Assembly (NCBI RefSeq): GCF_029533155.1 | Contig: NZ_JAIZDB010000009.1 | Span: 62,001-126,000, forward strand | Length of the DNA stretch: 64,000 nucleotides | Source: Psychrobacillus antarcticus | Lineage (GTDB): Bacteria; Bacillota; Bacilli; Bacillales_A; Planococcaceae | Direction of reading: 5' to 3' | Part shown: piece after piece, positions 18,209-27,323 of the stretch | Numbering within the stretch: the first letter of the stretch is position 1 | Layout: the number at the start of each line of letters is the position of its first letter | The notes under the pieces: generated by a model | Databases searched by the model: none | Seen by the model: only the letters and a program-made list of their open reading frames with translations | What the model was told of the DNA's origin: nothing | Translations under genes and position numbers: made by a program

Positions 18209-18281
18209 AGTGACGACCCATTCATCTTGGGTCGATCACTCTCCATGGGATAGAGAATTCCTCTATCCCATGGAGAGTGAT
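18209..18281 (+). promoter_or_regulatory. Two overlapping, mutually exclusive hairpins
   Basis: Hairpin 1 pairs GTGACGACCCA (about 18210-18220) with TGGGTCGATCAC (about 18228-18239). Hairpin 2 is a perfect 21-bp stem with 18235-18255 paired to 18261-18281 around AATTC. They share ATCAC(T) at 18235-18240, so only one can form at a time. TTTTGG follows. This could be an attenuator or an mRNA processing and stability device between the binding protein and the transporter genes. Confidence 0.5.
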
Positions 18282-18301
18282 TTTGGAAAGGGGCTTAAAG
18301 G

Positions 18302-19069
18302 ATGGAACCAATATTACGTACAGAAAACTTAACGATAAAATTTGGAGGGCAAACCGCAGTAGATAATGTCAATTTTGAGGTGCCAGAAAAACATTTTAAA
18401 TCCATTATTGGACCAAATGGGGCAGGCAAGACAACCTTTTTTAATCTAATAAGTGGGGAACTGAAAGCGACGAGTGGAGATGTATTTTTTCGAGGGGAAT
18501 CACTTTCTGGAAAATCCTCCGTTGCACGTACTCGGAAAGGAATTGGAAGGTCCTTTCAAATAACCAATGTATTTCCTAATCTAACAGTCATAGAAAACGT
18601 TCGCTTAGCAGTTCAATCTAAAGAGAAAATTAGATACCAATTTTTTCGCCATTTTGCTTCCTACAAAGATTTACATATACAAGCAGAAAGGTTACTAGAA
18701 ATCGTTCTACTGACTAGCAAGGCAAATGCATTTGCCACACAACTCTCGCATGGTGAAAAGCGCAAGTTAGAGATTGCGATGCTGCTAGCTTTAGACACAG
18801 AGGTTTTATTGCTAGATGAACCTACAGCAGGGATGTCGTTAGAGGAAGTGCCTGCTATTTTAGATGTTATTAAACAGATTAAACAAACGGGTGAAAGAAC
18901 GATATTATTGATCGAACACAAAATGGATATGATTATGGACTTGTCTGATTCCATTATGGTGTTGTTCAATGGTAGATTACTTGCGGATGGTACACCAAAA
19001 GAAATTATGGACAATGAAACCGTTCAACATGCTTATTTAGGAGGATTATACGATGAGCATCTTGCTTAA
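18302..19069 (+). CDS. ABC transporter ATP-binding protein, LivG-type
   Basis: A 255-aa nucleotide-binding subunit: Walker A GPNGAGKTT (about 37-45), signature LSHGEKRKLEI, Walker B VLLLDEPTAGM, and the H-loop in LLIEHKMD. The long segment between Walker A and signature and the AGMSLEE wording are typical of LivG. It works as a heterodimer with the following LivF-type subunit. The two frames overlap by 17 bp, so they are translationally coupled. Confidence 0.92.
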   Translation: MEPILRTENLTIKFGGQTAVDNVNFEVPEKHFKSIIGPNGAGKTTFFNLISGELKATSGDVFFRGESLSGKSSVARTRKGIGRSFQITNVFPNLTVIENVRLAVQSKEKIRYQFFRHFASYKDLHIQAERLLEIVLLTSKANAFATQLSHGEKRKLEIAMLLALDTEVLLLDEPTAGMSLEEVPAILDVIKQIKQTGERTILLIEHKMDMIMDLSDSIMVLFNGRLLADGTPKEIMDNETVQHAYLGGLYDEHLA

Positions 19070-19760
19070 AGTAGAGAATGTGCATACGCATATAGGTCAA
19101 TATCACATTTTACAAGGCGTTTCCTTCGAGGCAAAAGCTGGTGAGGTAAGTGTGTTGCTCGGTCGAAATGGTGCGGGGAAAACAACATCATTAAAAACGA
19201 TTATGGGTTTGACCCCTGCCACATCAGGTCAAATCACATTTGACGATAAATCCATTGTAAAGAACCCGACCTACCAAATTGCCAAGGATGGTATTGGATA
19301 TGTACCTGAGGATCAAGGAATTTTCGGTGCATTGACAGTGGAAGAAAATATTAAAGTAGCAATAAGAAAAGAAGATGAGGTGTCATTAGCGAGACAGGAA
19401 TATGTACTAGAGTTATTCCCAGATTTAAAAAAGTATTGGAAAAAAGATGGTGGGCATTTATCCGGAGGTCAAAAGCAAATGCTATCGATGGCAAGAGCAT
19501 TTGTGAATGAAAGCAAATTGCTATTAATCGATGAACCTTCTAAAGGCCTAGCACCTGTAGTAATTGAAAAAGTAATGGAAGCCATAAATGAAATGAAAAA
19601 GCAAACAACCATCATCCTAGTGGAACAAAATTTTATGATGGCAAGTAAAATTGGTGATACATACACACTAATCGACGATGGAGAAACAGTGCAGTCTGGG
19701 CTAATGAAAGAACTGATTGAAAATGAAGAGCTCAAACGTAAGTATTTAGGAATCGGCTAA
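19053..19760 (+). CDS. ABC transporter ATP-binding protein, LivF-type
   Basis: A 235-aa ATPase with Walker A GRNGAGKTT, Q-loop GYVPEDQGIF, signature LSGGQKQML, Walker B LLLIDEPSKGLAP and H-loop LVEQNF, the standard LivF pattern. It pairs with the LivG-type subunit and overlaps its end. The next gene starts 12 bp downstream behind AAGGAGG. It energises import of the ligand captured by the lipoprotein at 16817. Confidence 0.92.
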   Translation: MSILLKVENVHTHIGQYHILQGVSFEAKAGEVSVLLGRNGAGKTTSLKTIMGLTPATSGQITFDDKSIVKNPTYQIAKDGIGYVPEDQGIFGALTVEENIKVAIRKEDEVSLARQEYVLELFPDLKKYWKKDGGHLSGGQKQMLSMARAFVNESKLLLIDEPSKGLAPVVIEKVMEAINEMKKQTTIILVEQNFMMASKIGDTYTLIDDGETVQSGLMKELIENEELKRKYLGIG

Positions 19761-19772
19761 GGAGGTTATCAA

Positions 19773-20633
19773 ATGGAGTTACTAATAAATTTATTGATCA
19801 ATGGTTTAGCAACAGGAATGTTGATATTTCTTTTAGCTGCTGGACTTACACTTATATTCGGCTTAATGGATGTATTGAATTTTGCCCATGGAGGACTATT
19901 TGCTTGGGGCGCGTTTTCAGGGGTTTGGTTCTATGGAGTAACAAATAGTTTTACTCTAGCTATATTAGGAGCCATATTAACTGGGGTTATCCTTGGTTTT
20001 ATAACTGAAAAGCTAATTATTACGCCGGTTTATGGAAATCATGTACAACAAATACTTATCACACTTGGCTTTATGATCGTGTTATCAGAAATGCTAAAGG
20101 TCGTTTTTGGTCCAAATCAACTTGCTGCGAAAACACCGCCCCTTTTATCAGGTAGCTGGGAAATTGGCGATGTAATCATTATCAAGTACCGATTATTTAT
20201 TATTATCATTGGATTTATCGTGTTTGGAGTTTTCCAGTTCATCTTAAAGCGTACAAAGATCGGCTTAGTCGTTCGTGCAGGAGTTATGAACAAAGAAATG
20301 GTGCAGGCCCTTGGTATTAATATTAAGCAAGTATTTTTATATGTATTTATGGCCGGGGCAGGGCTAGCTGCTTTAAGTGGGGTGCTCATGGCCCCATATT
20401 CCGGGGTAATTTATGCGGAAATGGGAATGGAGTTTGCTATTCTCGCTTTCATCGTTGTGGTTATTGGGGGAATGGGCAGTTTTCCAGGCTCTCTTCTTGC
20501 TGCGATATTAGTAGGGCTTGCTGGAAGTTTCATGGCTTACTATGTTCCAGCATTATCGCTTGCGGTCAATATGATGCTTATGGCAATCGTATTAATATTC
20601 CGTCCGCAAGGTTTATTCACAGCGAAAGGATGA
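19773..20633 (+). CDS. ABC transporter permease, LivH-type
   Basis: A 286-aa inner membrane permease with about eight transmembrane helices. The LivH signature NGLATGMLIFLLAAGLTLIFGLMDVLNFAHGG lies at the N-terminus and the EAA-like GVLMAPYSG loop is present. It forms the translocation channel with the LivM-type protein encoded six bases downstream. Confidence 0.92.
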   Translation: MELLINLLINGLATGMLIFLLAAGLTLIFGLMDVLNFAHGGLFAWGAFSGVWFYGVTNSFTLAILGAILTGVILGFITEKLIITPVYGNHVQQILITLGFMIVLSEMLKVVFGPNQLAAKTPPLLSGSWEIGDVIIIKYRLFIIIIGFIVFGVFQFILKRTKIGLVVRAGVMNKEMVQALGINIKQVFLYVFMAGAGLAALSGVLMAPYSGVIYAEMGMEFAILAFIVVVIGGMGSFPGSLLAAILVGLAGSFMAYYVPALSLAVNMMLMAIVLIFRPQGLFTAKG

Positions 20634-20639
20634 TGCAAA

Positions 20640-21644
20640 ATGAAGTCCACATTTCAAGTTAGTAAAATCATATTATTTGCCATTGTCGTCGCCTTAGCTA
20701 TTTTTCCTTTTGTTTCCGATTCTCGCACCTGGACAATTTTACTGACTCAAATATTTATCTTTTCCATCTTAGCAATGAGTTATGACATCTTACTAGGCTA
20801 TACAGGCATAGTATCTTTCGGTCATGCGATGTTTTTCGGGATGGGTGCATATGCTACTGCAATTATGCTCGATCGTTTTGAACCAACCATTGGAATTTTT
20901 GTTTTATCGATAGCTGTTGGAATGTGTATCGCCGGAATCATTAGCTTTTTAGTCGGATTGCTTACGCTGAGATTAAAAAGTCATTTCTTCGCCATGCTGA
21001 CAATGGCAGTCTCGGGGTTGTTTCTAGTACTAGCAGAGAAGTGGAGAACATTAACATTTGGCAACGATGGATTTACTTTTAAAGCACCTGAGATTTTTAA
21101 AGATCGTATGATGTATTATCTGCTTGTGCTAGGTTGTTTAGTATTAGTGTACCTCCTCCTACGTAGATTCGTAGATTCACCATTAGGTAGAGTATTAATA
21201 GCCGTTAGAGAAAATGAACAGCGCACCAAATCATTAGGTTTTCAAACATTGCACTATAAAGTAATTGCGTCTGTTGTCGCAGGTGTAATTGCCAGCTTAG
21301 CAGGATCCCTTTACGCCGTTTCACTGCGATTTGTAAACACCAGTGTCCTAACAATGGATATAACGTTAGATGCTCTTCTCATGACGATTATCGGGGGAGT
21401 GGGTACGTTAATAGGGCCAATTATTGGTGCTGGCGTGATTGAGTTAGCCCAGCATTACTTATCTGGTTTAGCAAAGGAGCATCCTATATTTGAACGATGG
21501 ATTATTTTCTTTGGAATAGTGTATATATTAGCAGTAATTTTCTTCCCAAAAGGAATTGTGGGTACCGTTAAGCATTTGTTTTGGAAGAGAAAGAATCCCA
21601 TTAAAATTGCTATTTCCTCAAAAAGAAAGGGGATAGCAAAATGA
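20640..21644 (+). CDS. ABC transporter permease, LivM-type
   Basis: A 334-aa permease with about nine helices and the LivM pattern LLGYTGIVSFGHAMFFGMGAY, RLKSHFFAMLTMAVSG and ENEQRTKSLGF. It completes the five-component importer. Its stop codon overlaps the start of the FabH-like gene (ATGA), so transport and enzyme genes are coupled into one transcript. Confidence 0.92.
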   Translation: MKSTFQVSKIILFAIVVALAIFPFVSDSRTWTILLTQIFIFSILAMSYDILLGYTGIVSFGHAMFFGMGAYATAIMLDRFEPTIGIFVLSIAVGMCIAGIISFLVGLLTLRLKSHFFAMLTMAVSGLFLVLAEKWRTLTFGNDGFTFKAPEIFKDRMMYYLLVLGCLVLVYLLLRRFVDSPLGRVLIAVRENEQRTKSLGFQTLHYKVIASVVAGVIASLAGSLYAVSLRFVNTSVLTMDITLDALLMTIIGGVGTLIGPIIGAGVIELAQHYLSGLAKEHPIFERWIIFFGIVYILAVIFFPKGIVGTVKHLFWKRKNPIKIAISSKRKGIAK

Positions 21645-22648
21645 CTATTGGAATTGCCAGTACTGGTGTATATATTCCCAATCATGTGATGACAGCAGAG
21701 GATATTGCTAAGAAATCTGGTCTTCCGCTGTCCGTAGTTAAAAACAAAATGGGCATAACAAAAAAATCAATACCCGGCCCGGAAGATCATACCGTCGCCA
21801 TGGCTATTAAAGCTGCTGAAAAAGCATTGAAAAAAGGTAATATAGATCCTAAAGTAATTGACTTGATCATTTATATTGGGGAAGAACATAAGGAATATCC
21901 TCTGTGGACAGCTGCTATTAAAATTCAAGAAGAGCTCGGTGCTTATCATGCATGGGGGTTTGATGTTGCTTTACGTTGTGGAACGACCATAATGGCCATG
22001 AAGGTCGCAAAAAGTATGATGGCAACAGATCCATCTATAAATACAGTACTTCTGGCCGGTGGATATCGAAACAGTGATTTGATCGATTATACAAATGAAC
22101 GAACAAGGTTCATGTTCAACTTAGGTGCTGGTGGAGCAGCAATGATTTTAAAGAAAAACTACCATAAAAATACTATTTTGGAATCTGATCTAATTACAGA
22201 TGGTTCCTTCTCCGAAGATGTACTTGTGCCGGTTGGAGGAACAAAGGAACCTTTGACTCCCTTCCATTTAAAGCAGGGACTTTATCGTTTGGACGTAATG
22301 GATCCTGTAGGCATGAAAGCAAGACTAGAACAAAAATCCATGCAAAACTTTCTATTAGTTGTTCGAAATGCATTAACGAAAAGTGGATATACCGAGAAGG
22401 ATATCAATTATTTAGCCATTCTTCATATGAAGAAATCTGCACATGACTTTGTGTTAAATGAGTTGGGTTTAACGAGTGAACAGTCTATTTATTTGAGTGA
22501 TTATGGACATATAGGTCAGATGGATCAAATTATTTCTCTAGAACTGGCTCAAGAAGCTGATAAACTAAAAAACGGCGATATAGTCGTCCTTGTAAGTGCA
22601 GGTATTGGCTATGCGTGGGGAGCAGTCGTCATTAAATGGGGAAAGTAG
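21641..22648 (+). CDS. FabH-like (3-oxoacyl-ACP synthase III family) condensing enzyme, variant triad
   Basis: A 335-aa thiolase-fold protein of the KAS III type. The nucleophile is Cys113 in ALRCGTT and a catalytic-type His is His262 in ILHMKKS. Where FabH has Asn in a G-N-T-S motif, this protein has His290 in DYGHIGQMD. The triad therefore reads Cys-His-His, so the reaction may differ from normal fatty acid initiation. The house-keeping fabH is expected elsewhere. Likely substrates are acyl-CoAs made by the operon's ligase; condensation or thiolytic cleavage are both possible. Confidence 0.8.
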   Translation: MTIGIASTGVYIPNHVMTAEDIAKKSGLPLSVVKNKMGITKKSIPGPEDHTVAMAIKAAEKALKKGNIDPKVIDLIIYIGEEHKEYPLWTAAIKIQEELGAYHAWGFDVALRCGTTIMAMKVAKSMMATDPSINTVLLAGGYRNSDLIDYTNERTRFMFNLGAGGAAMILKKNYHKNTILESDLITDGSFSEDVLVPVGGTKEPLTPFHLKQGLYRLDVMDPVGMKARLEQKSMQNFLLVVRNALTKSGYTEKDINYLAILHMKKSAHDFVLNELGLTSEQSIYLSDYGHIGQMDQIISLELAQEADKLKNGDIVVLVSAGIGYAWGAVVIKWGK

Positions 22649-22660
22649 GAGGAAAGAGAT

Positions 22661-23551
22661 ATGAGTTTACCGCAGATTCAACTGTCTAATGGGGAAAGTA
22701 TTGCTTATCGTGTTCGTCCTGGTGGAGATGAAACAATCGTACTTGTTCATGGAAATATGACGTCATCCAAGCATTGGGATATTTTGCTAGAAAGTTTAGA
22801 TAAAAGATTTACGATATACGCTATTGATCTAAGGGGGTTCGGGGAATCGACCTACCATAACCGAGTTCAAGGGATTAAAGATTTTGCAGATGATGTAAGT
22901 GAAGTAGTCAACGCTTTAGACTTGCAGAATTTCTATTTAATCGGTTGGTCTACTGGTGGCGCCATTAGTATGAAATATGTAGTGGACCATCCTGGTCGCT
23001 GTAAGAAGCTAGTATTGCTTGCATCAGCATCAACACGAGGCTACCCATTCTACGGGTCCAAAGAAGATGGAACACTGGACATGGCCAGCAGACTAAAAAC
23101 TGTCGAAGAAATAGAAGAAAATCCATCGAAAACGCTTGTCATTCAAGGTTTATATGATTCTCGTAACAAAGAAGGATTAAAGGCAGTCTGGAATGCAGCA
23201 ATCTATTCCCATAAGCAACCCGTTGAATCTGCCTATGATGACTATGTTGATGACATGTTAACGCAGCGAAATTTAGCAGATGTCTATCATGCATTAAATA
23301 CGTTTAATATTAGTGGAAATCATAATGGGCTAAATGAGGGCACAGACGAAGCAAAGGAAATTACAATTCCTGTTCTTATTTTAAGAGGAGATCGGGACTA
23401 CGTCGTTTCAGAAGAGATGACGCAAGAAATTGTAGCGGACTTAGGAGATAATGCCACGTATATTCCTCTAATCAATAGTGGACACTCCCCACTAATTGAC
23501 GACTTAGAACAGCTCACTAACAAAATAGAAGCATTTTTTAAAGGGGAATGA
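22661..23551 (+). CDS. Alpha/beta hydrolase
   Basis: A 296-aa cytoplasmic alpha/beta-hydrolase. The oxyanion motif HGNMTSSKHWD (about 30), nucleophile elbow GWSTGG (Ser about 103), acid Asp in LRGDRDYVV and catalytic His in NSGHSPL are all present. It may cleave an ester, thioester or a C-C bond of a beta-diketone-like intermediate; family members do all three. It lies 12 bp after the condensing enzyme behind AGGAGGAAAG and is clearly part of the operon. Confidence 0.85.
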   Translation: MSLPQIQLSNGESIAYRVRPGGDETIVLVHGNMTSSKHWDILLESLDKRFTIYAIDLRGFGESTYHNRVQGIKDFADDVSEVVNALDLQNFYLIGWSTGGAISMKYVVDHPGRCKKLVLLASASTRGYPFYGSKEDGTLDMASRLKTVEEIEENPSKTLVIQGLYDSRNKEGLKAVWNAAIYSHKQPVESAYDDYVDDMLTQRNLADVYHALNTFNISGNHNGLNEGTDEAKEITIPVLILRGDRDYVVSEEMTQEIVADLGDNATYIPLINSGHSPLIDDLEQLTNKIEAFFKGE

Positions 23552-23555
23552 GACG

Positions 23556-24296
23556 ATGAGATTAAAGGATAAAGTAGCCATTATAACAGGAGCAGCGAAT
23601 GGAATAGGATTAGCTGCTGCACATCGCTTTGCAGAAGAAGGTGCAAAGGTTGTATTAGCAGATTATGATGCTGAGGCTGGAGCAGTACAAGAAGTAGAAC
23701 TAAACAAACTTGGCTATGAAGTTAAATTCATTCAAGTTGATGTTGCGAATAGAGCGAGCGTGGATGCCCTTATAGAACAAACAATAAGTAATTTTGGCCA
23801 GATAAATATTCTTGTTAATAATGCGGGAATTACAAGGGATGCCATGCTGACAAAAATGACCGAAGATGACTTTTCAAACGTGCTTAATGTAAATATAACC
23901 GGCGTTTTTAATTGTACTCAGGCAGTTGTACCATATTTGATAAAGCAAGGTCACGGTAAAATTATTAACACTTCCTCTGTAAGTGGTGTATATGGAAATG
24001 TCGGTCAGACAAATTATGCCGCTTCCAAAGCTGCCATAATAGGGATGACCAAAACATGGGCAAAAGAGTTAGGGAGAAAAGGCATAAATGTCAATGCAGT
24101 AGCACCCGGTTTTACGAGCACTGCAATGGTAGCGAAAATGCCTGAAGCGATAATTAGCCAAATGAAGTCCGTCGTTTCACTGCAACGTTTAGGTGATCCA
24201 AGGGATATAGCAAACGCCTATTTATTTTTAGCATCAGAAGAATCAAGTTATGTGCATGGTCATGTACTACAAGTGGATGGCGGTATTATGATGTGA
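23556..24296 (+). CDS. Short-chain dehydrogenase/reductase, FabG-like
   Basis: A 246-aa SDR with the cofactor motif TGAANGIG (about 11-18), NNAG, active-site Ser in TSSVSGVYG and Y-x3-K in YAASK. Sequence style is that of 3-oxoacyl-ACP/CoA reductases. ADYDAE after beta-2 (acidic residue) points to NAD(H) rather than NADP(H), so it could run in the oxidative direction, 3-hydroxyacyl to 3-oxoacyl. It is four bases from the hydrolase gene. Confidence 0.86.
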   Translation: MRLKDKVAIITGAANGIGLAAAHRFAEEGAKVVLADYDAEAGAVQEVELNKLGYEVKFIQVDVANRASVDALIEQTISNFGQINILVNNAGITRDAMLTKMTEDDFSNVLNVNITGVFNCTQAVVPYLIKQGHGKIINTSSVSGVYGNVGQTNYAASKAAIIGMTKTWAKELGRKGINVNAVAPGFTSTAMVAKMPEAIISQMKSVVSLQRLGDPRDIANAYLFLASEESSYVHGHVLQVDGGIMM

Positions 24297-24314
24297 TGGA
24301 GGAGGCTGTACCAT

Positions 24315-25823
24315 ATGTATACGGAACAAGCATGGATATATAAGCGTGCAGCGCTGACGCCCACTAAAACTGCTCTTATCGATAGTACCACGGGATTACA
24401 CTGGAACTACGAGCAGTTAACCAGCCAGATTTCTCAGTGGACTCATTACCTTCAGCAACAAAATTATGAAAAAGGAGATCGCATCGTAGTTCTGTCTCAA
24501 AACAGGATTGAATTATTTGCCATTCTATTTGCTTGTGGGATGACTGGGCTCATTTATGTACCGCTGAATTATCGTTTAAGCAATCTAGAGTTGCAATATA
24601 TTTTGGAGGATTGTAAGCCAGTGCTAATTATTTGCGACGAAGAGCATCAACAAATTGGGGATGCGTTTTCAGGTATTGAGTTAGTATTAGTAAACAAAAT
24701 ATTAGAACTTACAACCAATCACTCTAATTATTATAAATGGAGTTCGATAGATCCTTGGATGATTATTTACACAGGTGGAACTACTGGTAAACCTAAGGGG
24801 GTCGTCTTATCATTTACTGCAGTAAATTGGAATGCGATGAATACTATTATTAGCTGGGGACTTAGTGAAACAGATTGTACGTTAAATTATATGCCTATGT
24901 TTCACACAGGGGGTATTAATGCCCTTTGTATTCCTATATTAATGGCAGGAGGAACAGTCGTTATAGGTAGTCGTTTTCAAGCCGAAGCAGCTTTGGAAGC
25001 GTTAAATACATACAACACAACCATTTCACTTTTCGTTCCAACGATGTATCAAGCAATGTTCAATACGGAGTATATAAAAGCGGCTACTTTTCCAACTGTA
25101 AAGGTTTTTCTAGCTGGAGGGGCGCCGTGTCCCCATTCAATTTATGATAAGTTCCAGGAGAAAGGGATCCTGTTTAAAGAAGGATATGGATTAACGGAAG
25201 CAGGACCGAATAACTTTTATATTGATCCTTTAATTGCTTATAGCAAAAAAGGTTCAGTTGGAAAGAGTATGCAATTCAATGAAGTAAAAATCATCAACCA
25301 AGCAGGGAAAGAATGTAGAGTAGATGAGATAGGAGAGCTTTATATTTCAGGAAAACATCTATTTACACATTATTGGAACAATAAAGTTGCGACAGAGCTT
25401 ACCCTACAAAACGGTTGGCTGAAATCCGGAGACTTAGCAAGATTTGATAAAGATGGCTACTACTATATTGTCGGTAGGAAAAAGGAAATGATTATTACAG
25501 GTGGGGAGAATGTCTATCCACAGGAAGTGGAGCAGTGTCTCATTTTGCATTCGAGTGTTCGAGAGGCCGCCGTTATTGGCATACCAGATAATAAATGGGG
25601 AGAATGTGTCACTGCATTTATTTGTTGTAATGCACATACTCTTTCTTCAGAAGAGCTAATATCGCACTGCAAAAAGTATTTAGGCAGTTATAAGGTTCCT
25701 AAGAAGATACTCTTTGTAGATGCTTTACCACGGACAGATGTAGGGAAAATTGATAAAAAGAAGTTATATGAGCTTGAAAAAGAAGGCTCAAATAAAGTTA
25801 TAGCAAAGAGGGGTACGGAGTAA
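24315..25823 (+). CDS. AMP-forming acyl-CoA ligase
   Basis: A 502-aa ANL-superfamily enzyme: P-loop-like YTGGTTGKPKG (about 153), GYGLTEAGPN, GDLARFDKDGYY, GRKKEMIITGGENVYP and the catalytic Lys in DVGKIDKKKL. It should adenylate a carboxylic acid and transfer it to CoA. As the last gene of the nine-gene unit it would activate the imported acid, feeding the SDR, FabH-like and hydrolase enzymes. The substrate cannot be read from sequence; length and motifs suit medium/long-chain or aryl acids. A terminator overlaps its end. Confidence 0.87.
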   Translation: MYTEQAWIYKRAALTPTKTALIDSTTGLHWNYEQLTSQISQWTHYLQQQNYEKGDRIVVLSQNRIELFAILFACGMTGLIYVPLNYRLSNLELQYILEDCKPVLIICDEEHQQIGDAFSGIELVLVNKILELTTNHSNYYKWSSIDPWMIIYTGGTTGKPKGVVLSFTAVNWNAMNTIISWGLSETDCTLNYMPMFHTGGINALCIPILMAGGTVVIGSRFQAEAALEALNTYNTTISLFVPTMYQAMFNTEYIKAATFPTVKVFLAGGAPCPHSIYDKFQEKGILFKEGYGLTEAGPNNFYIDPLIAYSKKGSVGKSMQFNEVKIINQAGKECRVDEIGELYISGKHLFTHYWNNKVATELTLQNGWLKSGDLARFDKDGYYYIVGRKKEMIITGGENVYPQEVEQCLILHSSVREAAVIGIPDNKWGECVTAFICCNAHTLSSEELISHCKKYLGSYKVPKKILFVDALPRTDVGKIDKKKLYELEKEGSNKVIAKRGTE

Positions 25824-25841
25824 TTTTACCGACCCTTTTTA
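25806..25841 (+). terminator. Terminator closing the transporter/acyl-CoA operon
   Basis: GAGGGGTACGG ... CCGACCCTTTTT; the first arm includes the last codons of the ligase gene. Confidence 0.75.
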
Positions 25842-25900
25842 ATTTGTAAACCAGGATGAAAATTTAGTTTATACTTGAAGGAACAAAAGGGGGAGTTTCC

Positions 25901-26509
25901 ATGTTTGGGAATTTATTTAAAAAGAAAGATCCTATTGAGGTGTTTTGGCAATACTTTATAGATCATGAGAAAAAGCTGTATAATTTAAAAGATAAGGACA
26001 TAGAAAAAATGTTTCGAGATTTATATATATTAATAAATAAGGTAAATAATCAACTAATTTTTTCCACGCCAGTTGCATTGATCGAAGGCAAAAGGGAATT
26101 TACTATTAGTGCTTCGTCGATAGGAAAAAACTTTCCTGATGTAATACGTCTAGTAGAGGCTGCTCCCAAAATGGAGAATTTTAAGATTATCGCCTTTGAG
26201 CAACGCAATGATGATCAAGGTACTACAGTCAATGATATTGAGCTAACTCGAGATCAGGTATTTTTCGACTATACATATGATCAGGAACATACAGTATTTT
26301 GTTTAATGCTATATATTAAAGAGTTTAACGAAGACAATGACGATTATTTCAGAGTAGCTTTTGATTTGCTTGAGATCGTTATAGGAGAATATGTGCTCGG
26401 TACAGAAATTACGGAAATCCAATTTAATAAGCTTCTAGCAAACGATGAACTTATACCGATTAATGATTTGCCGAAAATATTAGAAGATATAAAAAATTGT
26501 ACTAACTAG
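25901..26509 (+). CDS. Hypothetical soluble protein, 202 aa
   Basis: Unrecognised. Starts MFGNLFKKKDPIEVFW behind AAGGGGGAG, with no signal peptide or membrane segment. It is acidic overall, with alternating strands and helices (DDQGTTVNDIELTRDQVFFDY, FDLLEIVIGEYVLG). The composition suggests a compact intracellular protein like those tied to contact-dependent or housekeeping DUFs, but I cannot name a family. It stands alone between two terminated units. Confidence 0.65.
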   Translation: MFGNLFKKKDPIEVFWQYFIDHEKKLYNLKDKDIEKMFRDLYILINKVNNQLIFSTPVALIEGKREFTISASSIGKNFPDVIRLVEAAPKMENFKIIAFEQRNDDQGTTVNDIELTRDQVFFDYTYDQEHTVFCLMLYIKEFNEDNDDYFRVAFDLLEIVIGEYVLGTEITEIQFNKLLANDELIPINDLPKILEDIKNCTN

Positions 26510-26573
26510 AAAAGTATTACTAAACAGTATTTTTATATTCTATTTAGTATAATAATCTCTGAGGTGACCATAA

Positions 26574-26999
26574 ATGTTTTTAAGTGAAAAAGAAATTGAA
26601 GTACGATATGCAGAAACCGATCAAATGGGTGTAGTATATCATGCGAATTATGTTATTTGGTTAGAAATAGGGAGAACCCAATTGATCAAAGACTTAGGAT
26701 TCTCCTATGCTGGACTAGAGCAAGATGGATACCTTTCGCCAGTAACAAATGTAAATGTAAATTATAAAACTCCTGTAAAATACGGGGAAACAGTTACGAT
26801 TAAAACTTGGATTGAAAAACACAGTAAGTTACGGACAACATATGGGTACGAAATTGTCCATGAAGATGGTATGGTTGCCTGTATTGCTACATCTGAGCAT
26901 GTAATAGTGAAGAAAGATAACTTCCGTCCTGTATCTCTAAAACGAGTTCACGAGGCATGGGATGCAAAATATGTGGAAATAGCTAAGGTGATTGAATAA
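26574..26999 (+). CDS. Acyl-CoA thioesterase, YbgC/FadM-like (YneP position)
   Basis: A 141-aa hot-dog thioesterase of the 4HBT type: YAETDQMGVVYHANYVIWLE contains the catalytic Asp and the HANY motif. It hydrolyses acyl-CoA thioesters in the cytoplasm. It corresponds in place to B. subtilis yneP, between aconitase and topoisomerase IV genes. Its last base overlaps the first of the next gene, so the two are translationally coupled. Confidence 0.87.
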   Translation: MFLSEKEIEVRYAETDQMGVVYHANYVIWLEIGRTQLIKDLGFSYAGLEQDGYLSPVTNVNVNYKTPVKYGETVTIKTWIEKHSKLRTTYGYEIVHEDGMVACIATSEHVIVKKDNFRPVSLKRVHEAWDAKYVEIAKVIE

Positions 27000-27310
27000 T
27001 GGCTTTTGGTATTACACGTCACGAATTAAATGCATGGAAACAGGATGTCCAAAATGGGGAAATTGCTTTTTTAACTCATTATTGGATAGATGAACGTTTT
27101 CCTGGCTGTAACACGGTGACTAAAGTTGGCTGCAATGATGTGAACAAGTTAATCGAATGGGGTAAGCAACATAACTTGCGAGCAGAGTGGATTGACTACA
27201 AGAAAGCCTATCCTCATTTTGATCTATTCGGCAAGTATGAGTTGGACATTATGGTAAAAGAGGGATTACTGGAGCAGTTAGAAAGATTTAATAGAAGTTA
27301 TGGAGTTTAA
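26999..27310 (+). CDS. YneQ-like conserved protein
   Basis: A 103-aa soluble protein, starting at ATG 26999, which shares its A with the stop codon of the thioesterase gene. It contains RFPGCNTVTKVGCNDVNKL and IDYKKAYPHFDLFGKYE, matching YneQ of B. subtilis in position and pattern. No function is known. Conserved Cys and Asp/His residues hint at metal or nucleic-acid binding, but this is a guess. Confidence 0.78.
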   Translation: MAFGITRHELNAWKQDVQNGEIAFLTHYWIDERFPGCNTVTKVGCNDVNKLIEWGKQHNLRAEWIDYKKAYPHFDLFGKYELDIMVKEGLLEQLERFNRSYGV

Positions 27311-27323
27311 AATTTTGCTCCAT

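Noticed and set aside
18209-18281. Known riboswitch or T-box in the operon spacer
   Set aside because: No T-box (TGGNACC) motif, specifier loop or other riboswitch core was recognised; only generic hairpins.
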